Of a DNA stretch of 64,000 bases, positions 1 to 7,968 are shown piece by piece (the first letter of the stretch is position 1; every line of letters starts with the position of its first letter). The DNA comes from an uncultured Prevotellaceae bacterium (GTDB taxonomy: Bacteria; Bacteroidota; Bacteroidia; Bacteroidales; Bacteroidaceae): positions 1 through 64,000 of the forward strand of contig UQST01000001.1 of the NCBI GenBank assembly GCA_900543815.1, in the 5' to 3' direction. The translations under genes and the position numbers were made by a program. A model generated the notes under the pieces. That model was not told the origin of the DNA. It saw only the letters and a program-made list of their open reading frames with translations, and did not search any database.

Positions 1-220
1 TCTGCACCAAAACCTTGACTTTCTTCTGCTCGTCAGATGGTAATTTCTTTGTCCTTCGATAGGAAAGTGCATCATTGTCCCAATAGTCAAGCATAACCTC
101 AATGTCGGAACGGACTTTGAGGTCAACATCCTTATCTCGGAGTCGAAAACAAAGATTGGCTTTTGCAGGAGCGTCTTTGTCTTTGGTCTTGCATTCCTTT
201 GTGATGATGGTAATCTTCAT
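1..220 (-). CDS. Tyrosine-type integrase, N-terminal part (runs off window)
   Basis: An open frame starts at the ATG complementary to 218-220 and stays open to the window edge (73 codons). It begins MKITIITKECKTKDKDAP and continues with a pattern of hydrophobic strand, LRDKDVDLKV, then WD and EQKK. This resembles the arm-type DNA-binding N-terminus of Bacteroidetes tyrosine recombinases, where a short beta-sheet region with a conserved WD precedes the SAM-like core-binding domain. The catalytic R..HxxR..Y part would lie outside the window, so the family call is an inference from the N-terminus alone. The gene points away from the tubulin-like operon and could be the integrase of an island on either side. 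A TAnnTTTG box lies just upstream. Confidence 0.5.
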   Translation of the reverse strand, partial: MKITIITKECKTKDKDAPAKANLCFRLRDKDVDLKVRSDIEVMLDYWDNDALSYRRTKKLPSDEQKKVKVLVQ

Positions 221-245
221 GTTCCTATGTTTTTTATTTCAGCCA

Positions 246-253
246 CAAAGGTA
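246..253 (-). promoter_or_regulatory. -7 promoter box (TACCTTTG) of the integrase-like gene
   Basis: The minus strand reads TACCTTTG, a full match to the Bacteroidetes TAnnTTTG box, about 26 bp upstream of the integrase ATG. No convincing TTTG -33 element is present at 19-21 bp spacing. Confidence 0.45.
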
Positions 254-499
254 ATATCTTTCCCGTAAATGTTCCCACATATCCCCAATAAACTATGATT
301 CGTTTAAATCTATTTATGATTTGGTTTTTGCACTTTCTTTCCTTATTATCAGTTATTTGCAGGTATTATCGTCAAAATTCATCAAGTCGAATCATTATTG
401 TTTTAGTATATACAGTTTCCACGCTTTTTTTTATTGTTGTTACCTGAAACAAAAACCTGCTTGCTATGGAGAAGGCATGCGCACACCTTGTATGGGACG
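254..499. other. AT-rich intergenic region upstream of the tubulin-like operon
   Basis: This stretch is clearly richer in A/T than the rest of the window and separates divergent genes. I see no convincing coding frame. A 68-codon frame on the plus strand (321-527) has no recognisable content. The operon promoter should be here, but no full TTTG/TAnnTTTG pair is visible. Low G+C beside an integrase would fit an island junction. Confidence 0.4.
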
Positions 500-1072
500 A
501 TGCAGATATTCTCATTGTTGCCTGTAGCTTTTGGCTGTATCATGTATGGCTTGCTCACCACAGTGGGCATTATGGTACTCATATATATTGCACTTCGCTG
601 CCTCAGTGAGGACATTGTGAGGGGCGTGTCTTTTCTGGCCGCTGGTGTCCTGCTGTTTTTCCTCCTCAATTTCCAATTTTCTTTGATGTACGGTGCTTTC
701 AAAGCACGTTCTTATGCGGGCGAACTGGAGGCGTTTGTGACGCAGATGCTCGGTGATGAGGGTATGTACGGCGCTGTGGATACCGACTGTGCGCAGGATG
801 TCATAGAGAGCGTCGGTCATCGCTTCCCCATCCTGGGTGTCTATCTCGATGGCATAAACCTTCCGCATGGCAATGTGGCCGAGGTGGCATCCTGCCTCAG
901 AATATCAGCACAGAAATCCCTTACCTATTATATATGGAGAAGATCACTCTGGAGCCTTGGCTTCATAGTGGCGGCTGTGCTTGCTGCTATGCTTTGCGAG
1001 AAGAAGCATGGCGGCAGCAAGAGAAGTTATGTGAGCAGTTCGTCGTCCTATTCGAGTCCTGATGACTTCTGA
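500..1072 (+). CDS. Small three-helix membrane protein, first gene of tubulin-like operon
   Basis: This 190-residue protein starts with MQIFSLLPVAFG. The frame extends upstream, but only from a non-ATG codon. Hydrophobic segments lie at about 5-32, 38-62 and 150-168, with a soluble loop between the second and third. The C-terminus is basic then serine-rich (SSSSSYSSPDDF). It precedes the tubulin-like gene by 56 bp on the same strand and is probably co-transcribed with it. No family is recognised. By position it could be a membrane partner for the tubulin-like protein, but that is inference. Confidence 0.7.
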   Translation: MQIFSLLPVAFGCIMYGLLTTVGIMVLIYIALRCLSEDIVRGVSFLAAGVLLFFLLNFQFSLMYGAFKARSYAGELEAFVTQMLGDEGMYGAVDTDCAQDVIESVGHRFPILGVYLDGINLPHGNVAEVASCLRISAQKSLTYYIWRRSLWSLGFIVAAVLAAMLCEKKHGGSKRSYVSSSSSYSSPDDF

Positions 1073-1128
1073 GTAATGAGTTTCCTATAACCTATCGAAT
1101 ATACAAACAATTAACAAGCAATAAGACA

Positions 1129-4100
1129 ATGGCTAATCATCTGATTATCGGACTTGGCGGTACAGGAGGCGGTGTCCTTCGTGAATTCCGCAAGCGTGTG
1201 TTCCAGGAGTTCCGTTCTGAAGAGCCTGATAATGGCATACACCTCGAATATCTGTATGTGGATTCCAGTGACAACGACCTCAACTCGCGTGAGGGATGGA
1301 ATATAATGGGCAAGAGCGTACACCTGAAGGAGGCACAGAAGGTGTCTATCCACGGGTTGGGCATGAGTATGTTCCAGAACCTGTCAATGTATCCTGGCAT
1401 CAAGGCATTCCTCTCTGAGGGTGATGTGGATATGATGCAGACCAAGCTTGGTCCCCTTGTGACAGCAGGAATAGGAGGCCAGCGCCGTCGTCTTGGACGT
1501 ACCCTCTTTGCCAACAACCTTGCTGCTGTGGATGGAACAGACTTCCTCACCCGCATCAAGGGTGCTGTAAATCATGTGACCCAGGGAAGCAATGACCAGA
1601 AGGTGACCTTCCATATCTGTGCGGGATTGGCTGGCGGAACCGGTTCCGGTTCTATCATTGATGCCATTTCGCAGATTCGTCAAGAGTACAAGCCCGTTGC
1701 TGGCGGCACAGCATACCAAATTTTCCTTTATCTCTATGTACCCGAAATCAATGTGGTAAATCCCAAGCATGACAGCGGATTCTATCAGGCCAATGGCTAT
1801 GCCGCACTCTGTGAGCTGAATGCAATGAGTGTGGGCACATATCACCCCTATGATGTGACAGGCAAGCGCGACAACTTTACAGGTGATGTGCGTCGTCTGC
1901 TCGATGGCATCAACGCGTTTGATGCCGCTTATCTGTATAGCAATGTCAACCAGGCAGGCAAGGTACTTGACCTGAAATCCAATCTGCCCAGTGCTGTCGC
2001 TGATTTCCTCTTCCAGAAGACCGTTGGAAGTGAGGACTCACAGATGGAGCGTCTGGTGGGATGCGAGAATGACGGAGCTGGTCCAGAGTATGACAATAGC
2101 GGTAAAACCACACGTAGCCGCAAGTTCATAGCCTTTGGCATCAAGAGCGTGGAGTACCCCGAGGCAGAAGTGGAGGAGTGTGTGACTTACAGTTATGACC
2201 GTCAGGCTGTCCGCCAGATGCTGTACAACTTCTGGCAGGAGGGTATCGGATATGGAGTACGCTCCATTGACGAGATAGGCACAGGCTATCGCGATACCAT
2301 CAAGTCGGTGAAGACACGCGAGCAGTTGCATTTGGCCAACTCTTACCTGATGCTTTCCAAGGCCATCATTGAGAACGAGAGCAGCAAACGCTGGAAGGAT
2401 ATCGACGATACATGGGAGAGCCGCACCCAGATGTTTGCCGATGATATCCAGAAGACGGATGACAAGAAGAGCTGGTTTGCAGCCTTCACCAGGATGGTGG
2501 ACGAGTATTACGACAAGACCTATCGTTCGCATGGAGTGAGGAAGTTCTATGAGATACAGGCTGCCGAGATACGAGGTTATGCAGCGGCCATAAGGCGTCA
2601 TATCGAGAAATATCTGTTTGACCAGTGGCATGCAGGCACCATGGGGCTGATAGAGGTAGAGAAGTATTCGGCTATTCTCATCGAGGACTGCAAAGACCGC
2701 ATAGCAGCATTCAAGCAGCAGGCTGGAGTGCAAGAGGATGAAGCCACTAAGCAGACTTTGGCCATCAAGGCCATCAACGATGAGTGGGAGAATATCGGTT
2801 GGCTGCGTGATGCCATCACAGGCGCTTCAAAGAAGGTGTTTGCCAAGTACAAGACTGCCAAGTGCCGTCTTTGTGCTGCTAATACCCGTGTGGTGGCCTA
2901 TGCTTATGCTGCCACCCTCATGCAGGAGGTGGTGGTCAACCTCGGACGCATGCTCGAGGGTATGCAGATATATGATGCTGTACTCACGGAGGTGCTCAGG
3001 GTAGCGGAAAGTCAGGCCGACAGCAAGTGCAACGAAAAGGCTTCGGGCGATAATACCATTGTGGAGAAGAAGTACGACCCTGCCAAGGTGCGTATATTCA
3101 TCAAGGAAGAGCAGGCCAACAAGGAGAAGCAGGACAGCAACTGTGCCAACATCAGAAACAGAATGGCGGCTATGTTGGGCGAGGATGGCGATTGCTCTTT
3201 TGCCGGGCTTCTTGACAAGACCGATTTCAATACTGCCACCAACATTATCTTGGCGGTGTGTATGCCGGCAGCACGCAGTGCCATGGAGAATGCAGCTGCA
3301 AGTGATCCCCTCAACAAGATGCTTGGCGTGAATATTCTGGAGAAGTTGCGTAATGAGTACAGCACCGATGAGAAGCTGGAGACACTGGTTCGCGGATGGG
3401 TGCAGGAGGCTCAGTGCTACTTGCAGTTCAACTCCGAGGAGCAGAACAAGGCATTTGAGAACGCTGGAGGCGGACTGATGCCGATGATACAGTTGCGTCT
3501 GCCGCGTTTTGACGAGGATAAGACAGACTTCAGAGGCAAGCTCGTGAAGATGTTCACGCAGGTGAGTCCGGGTTTCAATCCTTCGGAGGATGTTTCTGAG
3601 TCTGCCAACCCCAACCAGATACAGATTATTGCAGCCGTAGCAGGCTTCCCGCTGAGGCATATCTCCAATGTAAAGGTGTTGAAGGAGAAGTATGACTACT
3701 TGCTCAGTAACCCCACCGAGGGAACACTCAACAAGATGGTGCTCCATACAGAGACATTCAAGAAGCCTCTACCATCACTTTTCGAGATGGATGGAGCGGA
3801 TATCGAAGAGATGATGAGACCGCTTCTGCTGCTTGGTTATGCCATGGGACTCTTTGTCCAGAAGGAGAATCCCGAGACAGGAGAGCACTTTGATGCCATC
3901 AACTTCCCCAATGACTGGGGTGACAACTGGGAGCGTGTGGGCAAAGACTTCTTCGGTTCGCTGAAGTTTATCTCCAATGACTTCAAGCTTGCAATGAAGG
4001 TGAAGGAGAAGATAGAGCAGGAACTGGCGCAGGTTCGCACCAATGACCAGAAGGCCGCATTGCGCCGCAAACTCGGTGTAGAGGTGGTCAATGGCCTTAT

Positions 4101-4203
4101 CAAGAACCATCCCTCGGTGGGCGGAAATGATTTCAGCCCCGTCTATAAGCAGTATCGCACCATTGCGCAGGAGATTATGGATACCACTTTGAAGGAATTA
4201 TAA
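1129..4203 (+). CDS. Tubulin/FtsZ-like GTPase-fold protein (Tubulin_2 type)
   Basis: The protein has 1024 residues. It opens with GLGGTGGGVLREF (residues 8-20), equivalent to the first glycine-rich loop of FtsZ/tubulin. At 168-174 it has AGGTGSG, an exact match to the tubulin-superfamily signature [SAG]GGTG[SAT]G, which binds nucleotide phosphates. The strand before it (FHICAGL) and the helix after it (SIIDAISQIRQEY) fit the fold. These features match the Tubulin_2 (PF13809) family of large bacterial FtsZ-like proteins. I could not find a canonical NxDxxD/E T7 loop, so hydrolysis by the usual polymer-interface mechanism is uncertain. Residues from about 350 on are long, charged and mostly helical, far longer than FtsZ (about 400 residues). 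No signal peptide is present, so it is cytoplasmic. The next gene starts 22 bp downstream. Related FtsZ-like families have been proposed to act in membrane remodelling. The role here is unknown. Confidence 0.88.
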   Translation: MANHLIIGLGGTGGGVLREFRKRVFQEFRSEEPDNGIHLEYLYVDSSDNDLNSREGWNIMGKSVHLKEAQKVSIHGLGMSMFQNLSMYPGIKAFLSEGDVDMMQTKLGPLVTAGIGGQRRRLGRTLFANNLAAVDGTDFLTRIKGAVNHVTQGSNDQKVTFHICAGLAGGTGSGSIIDAISQIRQEYKPVAGGTAYQIFLYLYVPEINVVNPKHDSGFYQANGYAALCELNAMSVGTYHPYDVTGKRDNFTGDVRRLLDGINAFDAAYLYSNVNQAGKVLDLKSNLPSAVADFLFQKTVGSEDSQMERLVGCENDGAGPEYDNSGKTTRSRKFIAFGIKSVEYPEAEVEECVTYSYDRQAVRQMLYNFWQEGIGYGVRSIDEIGTGYRDTIKSVKTREQLHLANSYLMLSKAIIENESSKRWKDIDDTWESRTQMFADDIQKTDDKKSWFAAFTRMVDEYYDKTYRSHGVRKFYEIQAAEIRGYAAAIRRHIEKYLFDQWHAGTMGLIEVEKYSAILIEDCKDRIAAFKQQAGVQEDEATKQTLAIKAINDEWENIGWLRDAITGASKKVFAKYKTAKCRLCAANTRVVAYAYAATLMQEVVVNLGRMLEGMQIYDAVLTEVLRVAESQADSKCNEKASGDNTIVEKKYDPAKVRIFIKEEQANKEKQDSNCANIRNRMAAMLGEDGDCSFAGLLDKTDFNTATNIILAVCMPAARSAMENAAASDPLNKMLGVNILEKLRNEYSTDEKLETLVRGWVQEAQCYLQFNSEEQNKAFENAGGGLMPMIQLRLPRFDEDKTDFRGKLVKMFTQVSPGFNPSEDVSESANPNQIQIIAAVAGFPLRHISNVKVLKEKYDYLLSNPTEGTLNKMVLHTETFKKPLPSLFEMDGADIEEMMRPLLLLGYAMGLFVQKENPETGEHFDAINFPNDWGDNWERVGKDFFGSLKFISNDFKLAMKVKEKIEQELAQVRTNDQKAALRRKLGVEVVNGLIKNHPSVGGNDFSPVYKQYRTIAQEIMDTTLKEL

Positions 4204-4225
4204 TATAAACAAGACGCACAAAGAT

Positions 4226-5047
4226 ATGGCAAAGAAGAAAGGCGTATGCCACAATTACGACGATTGTGAGCTGGCGGAGATGAGAGCCGTGCAGGAAGTT
4301 GACGAGTTCGAATTCCGTTGCACCGAGTGTGGCAAGGAGCTGACACCCGTTGACGGCGATGATGGAGACCCTAATAAAAAGAAAAGACTCAAGATGATAG
4401 CCATCGCATCATGCGCTGCGGTGGCAGTAGGAGCTGCTGGTGCAGGCATCTGGTTTGCTTTGCCTGGTGACGAGGAGCCAGTTCAGGAGCCTGCCGTGGA
4501 GCACAACACACGGGTTGCAGCCGTGAATGTAGATGCCAATTGGGCAGTGGACAATGCACCCCTGGATAGTCTGAAGGATGGTGATACCATATGGGTGAAG
4601 GCCAATGAGAACATTGATGAGGCTGTGCAGAAAGCAGGCGTGCAGCCAGAGGTGGTGCTCGACGACTCTACCTCTGTGGCAGTGGTAACTCCCGAGGTTG
4701 TTACCGATGTAGCAAACATCCAGGTGAAGACGGCTGACGGACAGCAGAGTGCCACCTATGTGTTGGCTCTGGTAAAGAAGACATTCGAGAAAAAAGACCC
4801 AGATGGTGGTGTGAGGGTCGAAGATCCCCTGCCCGGCTCCGGGCCCAATGGCGCTCTCTACCGCGTTTCTTACGCTACCTTCGACGGCCGGACACTCAAG
4901 TTCAAGGTCGCACATGTCATTCCTGGCACAAGCCGGGTGGCACAGCCTGGTGACGAGGTGACTGGCGTGTGGAAGGATAACGAAGTTAATTCGGTGCGCT
5001 GGTATCATGCTGACGGCACTCCCAGCGAGCCTTTGAACCACGACTAA
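4226..5047 (+). CDS. Zinc-ribbon protein with single membrane anchor and extracytoplasmic domain
   Basis: This 273-residue protein begins with a zinc ribbon: Cys8, Cys14, Cys32 and Cys35 (GVC-x5-C ... RCTECGKEL). A basic stretch KKKRLK leads into one transmembrane helix at about 57-79. The rest (about 80-273) would be outside the cytoplasm. It has two parts: a beta-rich segment (about 95-180) and a C-terminal part with tryptophans and GDEVTGVWKDNEV, possibly a small beta domain. I recall similar N-terminal ribbons in other Bacteroidetes envelope proteins but cannot verify this. The cytoplasmic ribbon and periplasmic tail make it a natural link between the tubulin-like protein and the exported proteins encoded next. 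It starts 22 bp after the tubulin-like gene. Confidence 0.75.
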   Translation: MAKKKGVCHNYDDCELAEMRAVQEVDEFEFRCTECGKELTPVDGDDGDPNKKKRLKMIAIASCAAVAVGAAGAGIWFALPGDEEPVQEPAVEHNTRVAAVNVDANWAVDNAPLDSLKDGDTIWVKANENIDEAVQKAGVQPEVVLDDSTSVAVVTPEVVTDVANIQVKTADGQQSATYVLALVKKTFEKKDPDGGVRVEDPLPGSGPNGALYRVSYATFDGRTLKFKVAHVIPGTSRVAQPGDEVTGVWKDNEVNSVRWYHADGTPSEPLNHD

Positions 5048-5057
5048 AAGAATCCTG

Positions 5058-6122
5058 ATGCAAATGAACAGGCGCAGTCTGACAGCAAGCAGATACATCA
5101 TCGTCATGGCGGTGTGGGCATTCTACTGCACCGCCATGCACGCTGGTGGCTTCACCACGATGAGGCTACAGCACATCGATGCTGTACTTGCCAGGCAGAG
5201 CCTGAAGCATGAGGTGTGCCGGCGAGTCAATTCCTATGGCGAGGTGGAGCATATCGGACTGAAACTCTTCTCTTCGGAATTGCGCGGGATGAAGCCTTCG
5301 CCCACGTATGATTTCCTAGAGAGGCAACTCCTGGAACTGAATATCTATTCGGGCGAGGAGAAGAGCAGGCTTGCCATGCAGTATTCGTTTACCTTCACCA
5401 TTGGCTCCGAGACAACAGCCTTGAGCATTGACAGTACCTGCCAATACACTGAAGACGAACTGGAATACCATCGCTACAGGGCCACATGGGCCAAGAACGA
5501 CAAGGAGATACTGCAAGTGGTCTTCCCCAAGAACTGGCAACTGATGAGCGGGTGCGATATGCCCGAACTGGAGGCATCCTTTGAACGTCGGCTCGTGAGG
5601 CATCATATGGCAGATCTCAGTCCCTTGCCCGTCAAGGGTTCGTGGATTGTGACACCGCAGATGTCCAGTAAGCTTTATCTTGCCGACGGCAAGGAAAGGC
5701 GGACAGACAAGCATTCTCGCTCCTACGTGTGCAGTTCGAGACAAATCACCCATTCTGTAAGAAACCTCATGCTGGCAGATGATATGGAGCACGAAGTGCA
5801 GATGGAAGTGCATATGGTACGCTATGGGTTTGCAACAGATACCCTTCGCCTGCCCTTGAAGAAGTTCCTCAACTACTGCCGTAAGGAAGAGGGTTGCTCC
5901 CCTTATTTCGGTATCAAGAGCCGCACAGCAGACTCCACTGAGGGACTCTTGCTGCTGGCCAATCCCCAGGGAGGCTTCATGCACATGTTGTCGGTCACTA
6001 TCGACGACCAGGTGATAGCAGGCCGGAAGGGGATGGTGCGAGGTAAGCTGTACCCCTATATACCTATATATAATGTAAGAAAGGAATACCTTAATTTGAC
6101 AGAATATGAAAACCCCGATTAA
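5058..6122 (+). CDS. Exported protein of unknown function
   Basis: This 354-residue protein has a hydrophobic N-terminal segment (YIIVMAVWAFYCTAMHAGG, about 13-31) that looks like a signal peptide cleaved near AMHAG. An internal ATG at 5064 is an equally possible start. The mature part alternates beta-strand-like stretches with conserved-looking segments such as GLKLFSSELRGMKPSPTYDF. No catalytic motif is recognised. It begins 10 bp after the zinc-ribbon gene, and its last 17 bp overlap the next gene, which strongly supports one transcript and coupled translation. It was probably retained for a shared periplasmic function with its neighbours. Confidence 0.72.
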   Translation: MQMNRRSLTASRYIIVMAVWAFYCTAMHAGGFTTMRLQHIDAVLARQSLKHEVCRRVNSYGEVEHIGLKLFSSELRGMKPSPTYDFLERQLLELNIYSGEEKSRLAMQYSFTFTIGSETTALSIDSTCQYTEDELEYHRYRATWAKNDKEILQVVFPKNWQLMSGCDMPELEASFERRLVRHHMADLSPLPVKGSWIVTPQMSSKLYLADGKERRTDKHSRSYVCSSRQITHSVRNLMLADDMEHEVQMEVHMVRYGFATDTLRLPLKKFLNYCRKEEGCSPYFGIKSRTADSTEGLLLLANPQGGFMHMLSVTIDDQVIAGRKGMVRGKLYPYIPIYNVRKEYLNLTEYENPD

Positions 6123-6885
6123 CTGTAGATTTGTGCTCGCCTTGGCACTCTGCTTGGCAGCATGCGCAAGTTTGCACGCGCAAGGCAAATTCGACAAGGA
6201 GAAGGAAACTATCACCAAGGTGAAGCGCTCTCCCGAACAGTATGTGTATGCCGAGGCAACCTGTACAACTCCCGAGGAGGCTTTGGCTGTAGCACAGGAG
6301 CTGTTCTACTTGAACGTGAATGAATATGTGGCTGAACAGCGCAAGCTGCGGAAGTCTCCCGATATCGTAGTCAATGATTCCAAGACGCTCAAGAGCGAGA
6401 TAACCATGCCGCGAGGCTCCAACATGCACCGCTGTTTTCTCTATGTGAGGAAAAAGGATATTATTGGCACCAAGAATACCCTTGTTCTCTCGGCCGATAC
6501 AAAGGAATCCAGTGACGATACGGAACAGGTGGCTGGCGCTGGTGGTCAGTTGACCGAAGGAGAGGGACAGACCGAGGAAACTGTGGAAGTACCCCTTGTG
6601 CCTGTTTTCCCAGCAGCAGCCATGCAACTTGCCTCCTTGAAGACGGTGCAGGAGGTGAATGCTGCTCTCAAGAAGATGAAGCAGGATGGTAGCATCACCG
6701 CATTTGACAAGTATAAGAACATCACGGACAAGGCCGCATGGTTCCTTGTGCTTTATGACGCTCAGGGTAATGTGAACGCAGTGCTTTCGGATGGAGAGGA
6801 GCGTTTCAACGTTGCCACAGGCCAGAAGGACGAACTGGCCAAGTATCCCCAGAATGCTGCCCTGGGTGTTAAATTCAAGGAATAG
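6106..6885 (+). CDS. Exported LPP20-like envelope protein
   Basis: This 259-residue protein has a clear export signal. Either the LAAC at 17-20 is a lipobox or signal peptidase I cuts after SLHAQ. The first mature region (YVYAEATCTTPEEALAVAQE, about 44-63) has the alternating-strand plus alanine-rich helix pattern seen in LPP20-type Bacteroidetes envelope proteins. An acidic, glycine-rich linker at about 130-160 (TEQVAGAGGQLTEGEGQTEE) is followed by a second domain (about 175-259) with helices and WFLVLYDAQGNVNAVLSDG. Its start lies inside the end of the preceding gene. Function unknown. Confidence 0.7.
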   Translation: MKTPINCRFVLALALCLAACASLHAQGKFDKEKETITKVKRSPEQYVYAEATCTTPEEALAVAQELFYLNVNEYVAEQRKLRKSPDIVVNDSKTLKSEITMPRGSNMHRCFLYVRKKDIIGTKNTLVLSADTKESSDDTEQVAGAGGQLTEGEGQTEETVEVPLVPVFPAAAMQLASLKTVQEVNAALKKMKQDGSITAFDKYKNITDKAAWFLVLYDAQGNVNAVLSDGEERFNVATGQKDELAKYPQNAALGVKFKE

Positions 6886-6904
6886 ACATCAGAAACACTA
6901 TCAT

Positions 6905-7921
6905 ATGTTGAACATGACAAGAAAGATAATCATCTGCGCCCTTGTACTTTTGTGCTCGCTCAGCACTCGTGCCTTGGACGTGCAACTTAATCCCGACAAG
7001 GGAATCGCAAGTGACATTCCCGTGAATGTCATGGAGGCAAACCTCACAGCGTTGCTCTCCGAAATCAATTCGGCTTGTGAAGGCGACCGCCCACTTAATC
7101 TTGATGGCATTAAGATGAGCGCGGAAGCCAAGGCTACACTCCAGGATTTGTGGGTTGTGTCGCATTTCCATTGTGATGATGACCAGGTGACCGACCGTCT
7201 CTGGAACTTCAAGACAACCTTTATGGCACGCAACATCCCCCTGATTATCGTGCCTGATGCAGCCGACAGCTGGGCAAACGGAACCTTCCAGGAGGCTGTG
7301 GTGGAGTTTGACAGGCAAGGAAGCATCACCGACTTCTGCTTCTCATTCTCTTCCCGCGTGGGTGAGTCGCTCGAGAAATGCTCTGGCGGCAACGATATAG
7401 AGGATATCCAGCGCAAGGGCATCATAATGAGTTGGTGCGACAAGCTGGCTACAGCCTATAACAGGCACGATATGAACTTCATGCAGACCATCTTCTCTGA
7501 CAAGGCTCTTATCATTACCGGTAAGGTGGTGATGCAGAGCAACAAGGAGTTTGGCACTGCCAATGCAAAGGTGGAATACACCAAGCAGACCAAGAAGCAG
7601 TATCTGACCAACCTGGCCAAGTGCTTTGCCAAGAACAAGTGGATAAATGTGGAGTTCACAGAAGTGGGCATCGGTGGTTGTGGAAGCGTTACCCGCTCGA
7701 AGGTCAACAAGAATTTCTACGGCGTACGCTTGCACCAGAAGTGGAAATCGACCAACTATAGCGATGAGGGATATGTGTTCTTGCTGTGGAACTTCACGTC
7801 AGAGGACAAACCTCAGATAGAGGTGCGCACCTGGCAGCCCGATATGGTGGGTAACCAGAAGGTGGCCGAGGATGATATCATCTCACTAGGCGATTTTGAG
7901 GATGATATTGTGGGGATGTGA
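6905..7921 (+). CDS. Exported protein with C-terminal NTF2-like domain
   Basis: This 338-residue protein starts at the ATG 6905 (a second ATG at 6914 is also possible). The open frame upstream overlaps the previous gene and is not used. A signal peptide (IIICALVLLCSLSTRALD) is present. The N-terminal part contains LWVVSHFHCDDDQVTDRLW and a strand EAVVEFDRQGSITDFCFSF. From about residue 180 a helix DKLATAYNRHDMNFMQTIFS followed by DKALIITGKVV matches the cone-shaped NTF2-like fold, as known in Bacteroidetes exported proteins that often accompany LPP20-like partners. It starts 19 bp after the LPP20-like gene. No catalytic residues are evident. Confidence 0.68.
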   Translation: MLNMTRKIIICALVLLCSLSTRALDVQLNPDKGIASDIPVNVMEANLTALLSEINSACEGDRPLNLDGIKMSAEAKATLQDLWVVSHFHCDDDQVTDRLWNFKTTFMARNIPLIIVPDAADSWANGTFQEAVVEFDRQGSITDFCFSFSSRVGESLEKCSGGNDIEDIQRKGIIMSWCDKLATAYNRHDMNFMQTIFSDKALIITGKVVMQSNKEFGTANAKVEYTKQTKKQYLTNLAKCFAKNKWINVEFTEVGIGGCGSVTRSKVNKNFYGVRLHQKWKSTNYSDEGYVFLLWNFTSEDKPQIEVRTWQPDMVGNQKVAEDDIISLGDFEDDIVGM

Positions 7922-7968
7922 TGCCAGTAGTGCACATATATAATATATAATGTAGGTTAAGAATAGAA

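Noticed and set aside
321..527. 68-residue plus-strand frame before the tubulin operon
   Set aside because: AT-rich, cysteine/tyrosine-heavy random-looking translation with no start context or similarity.
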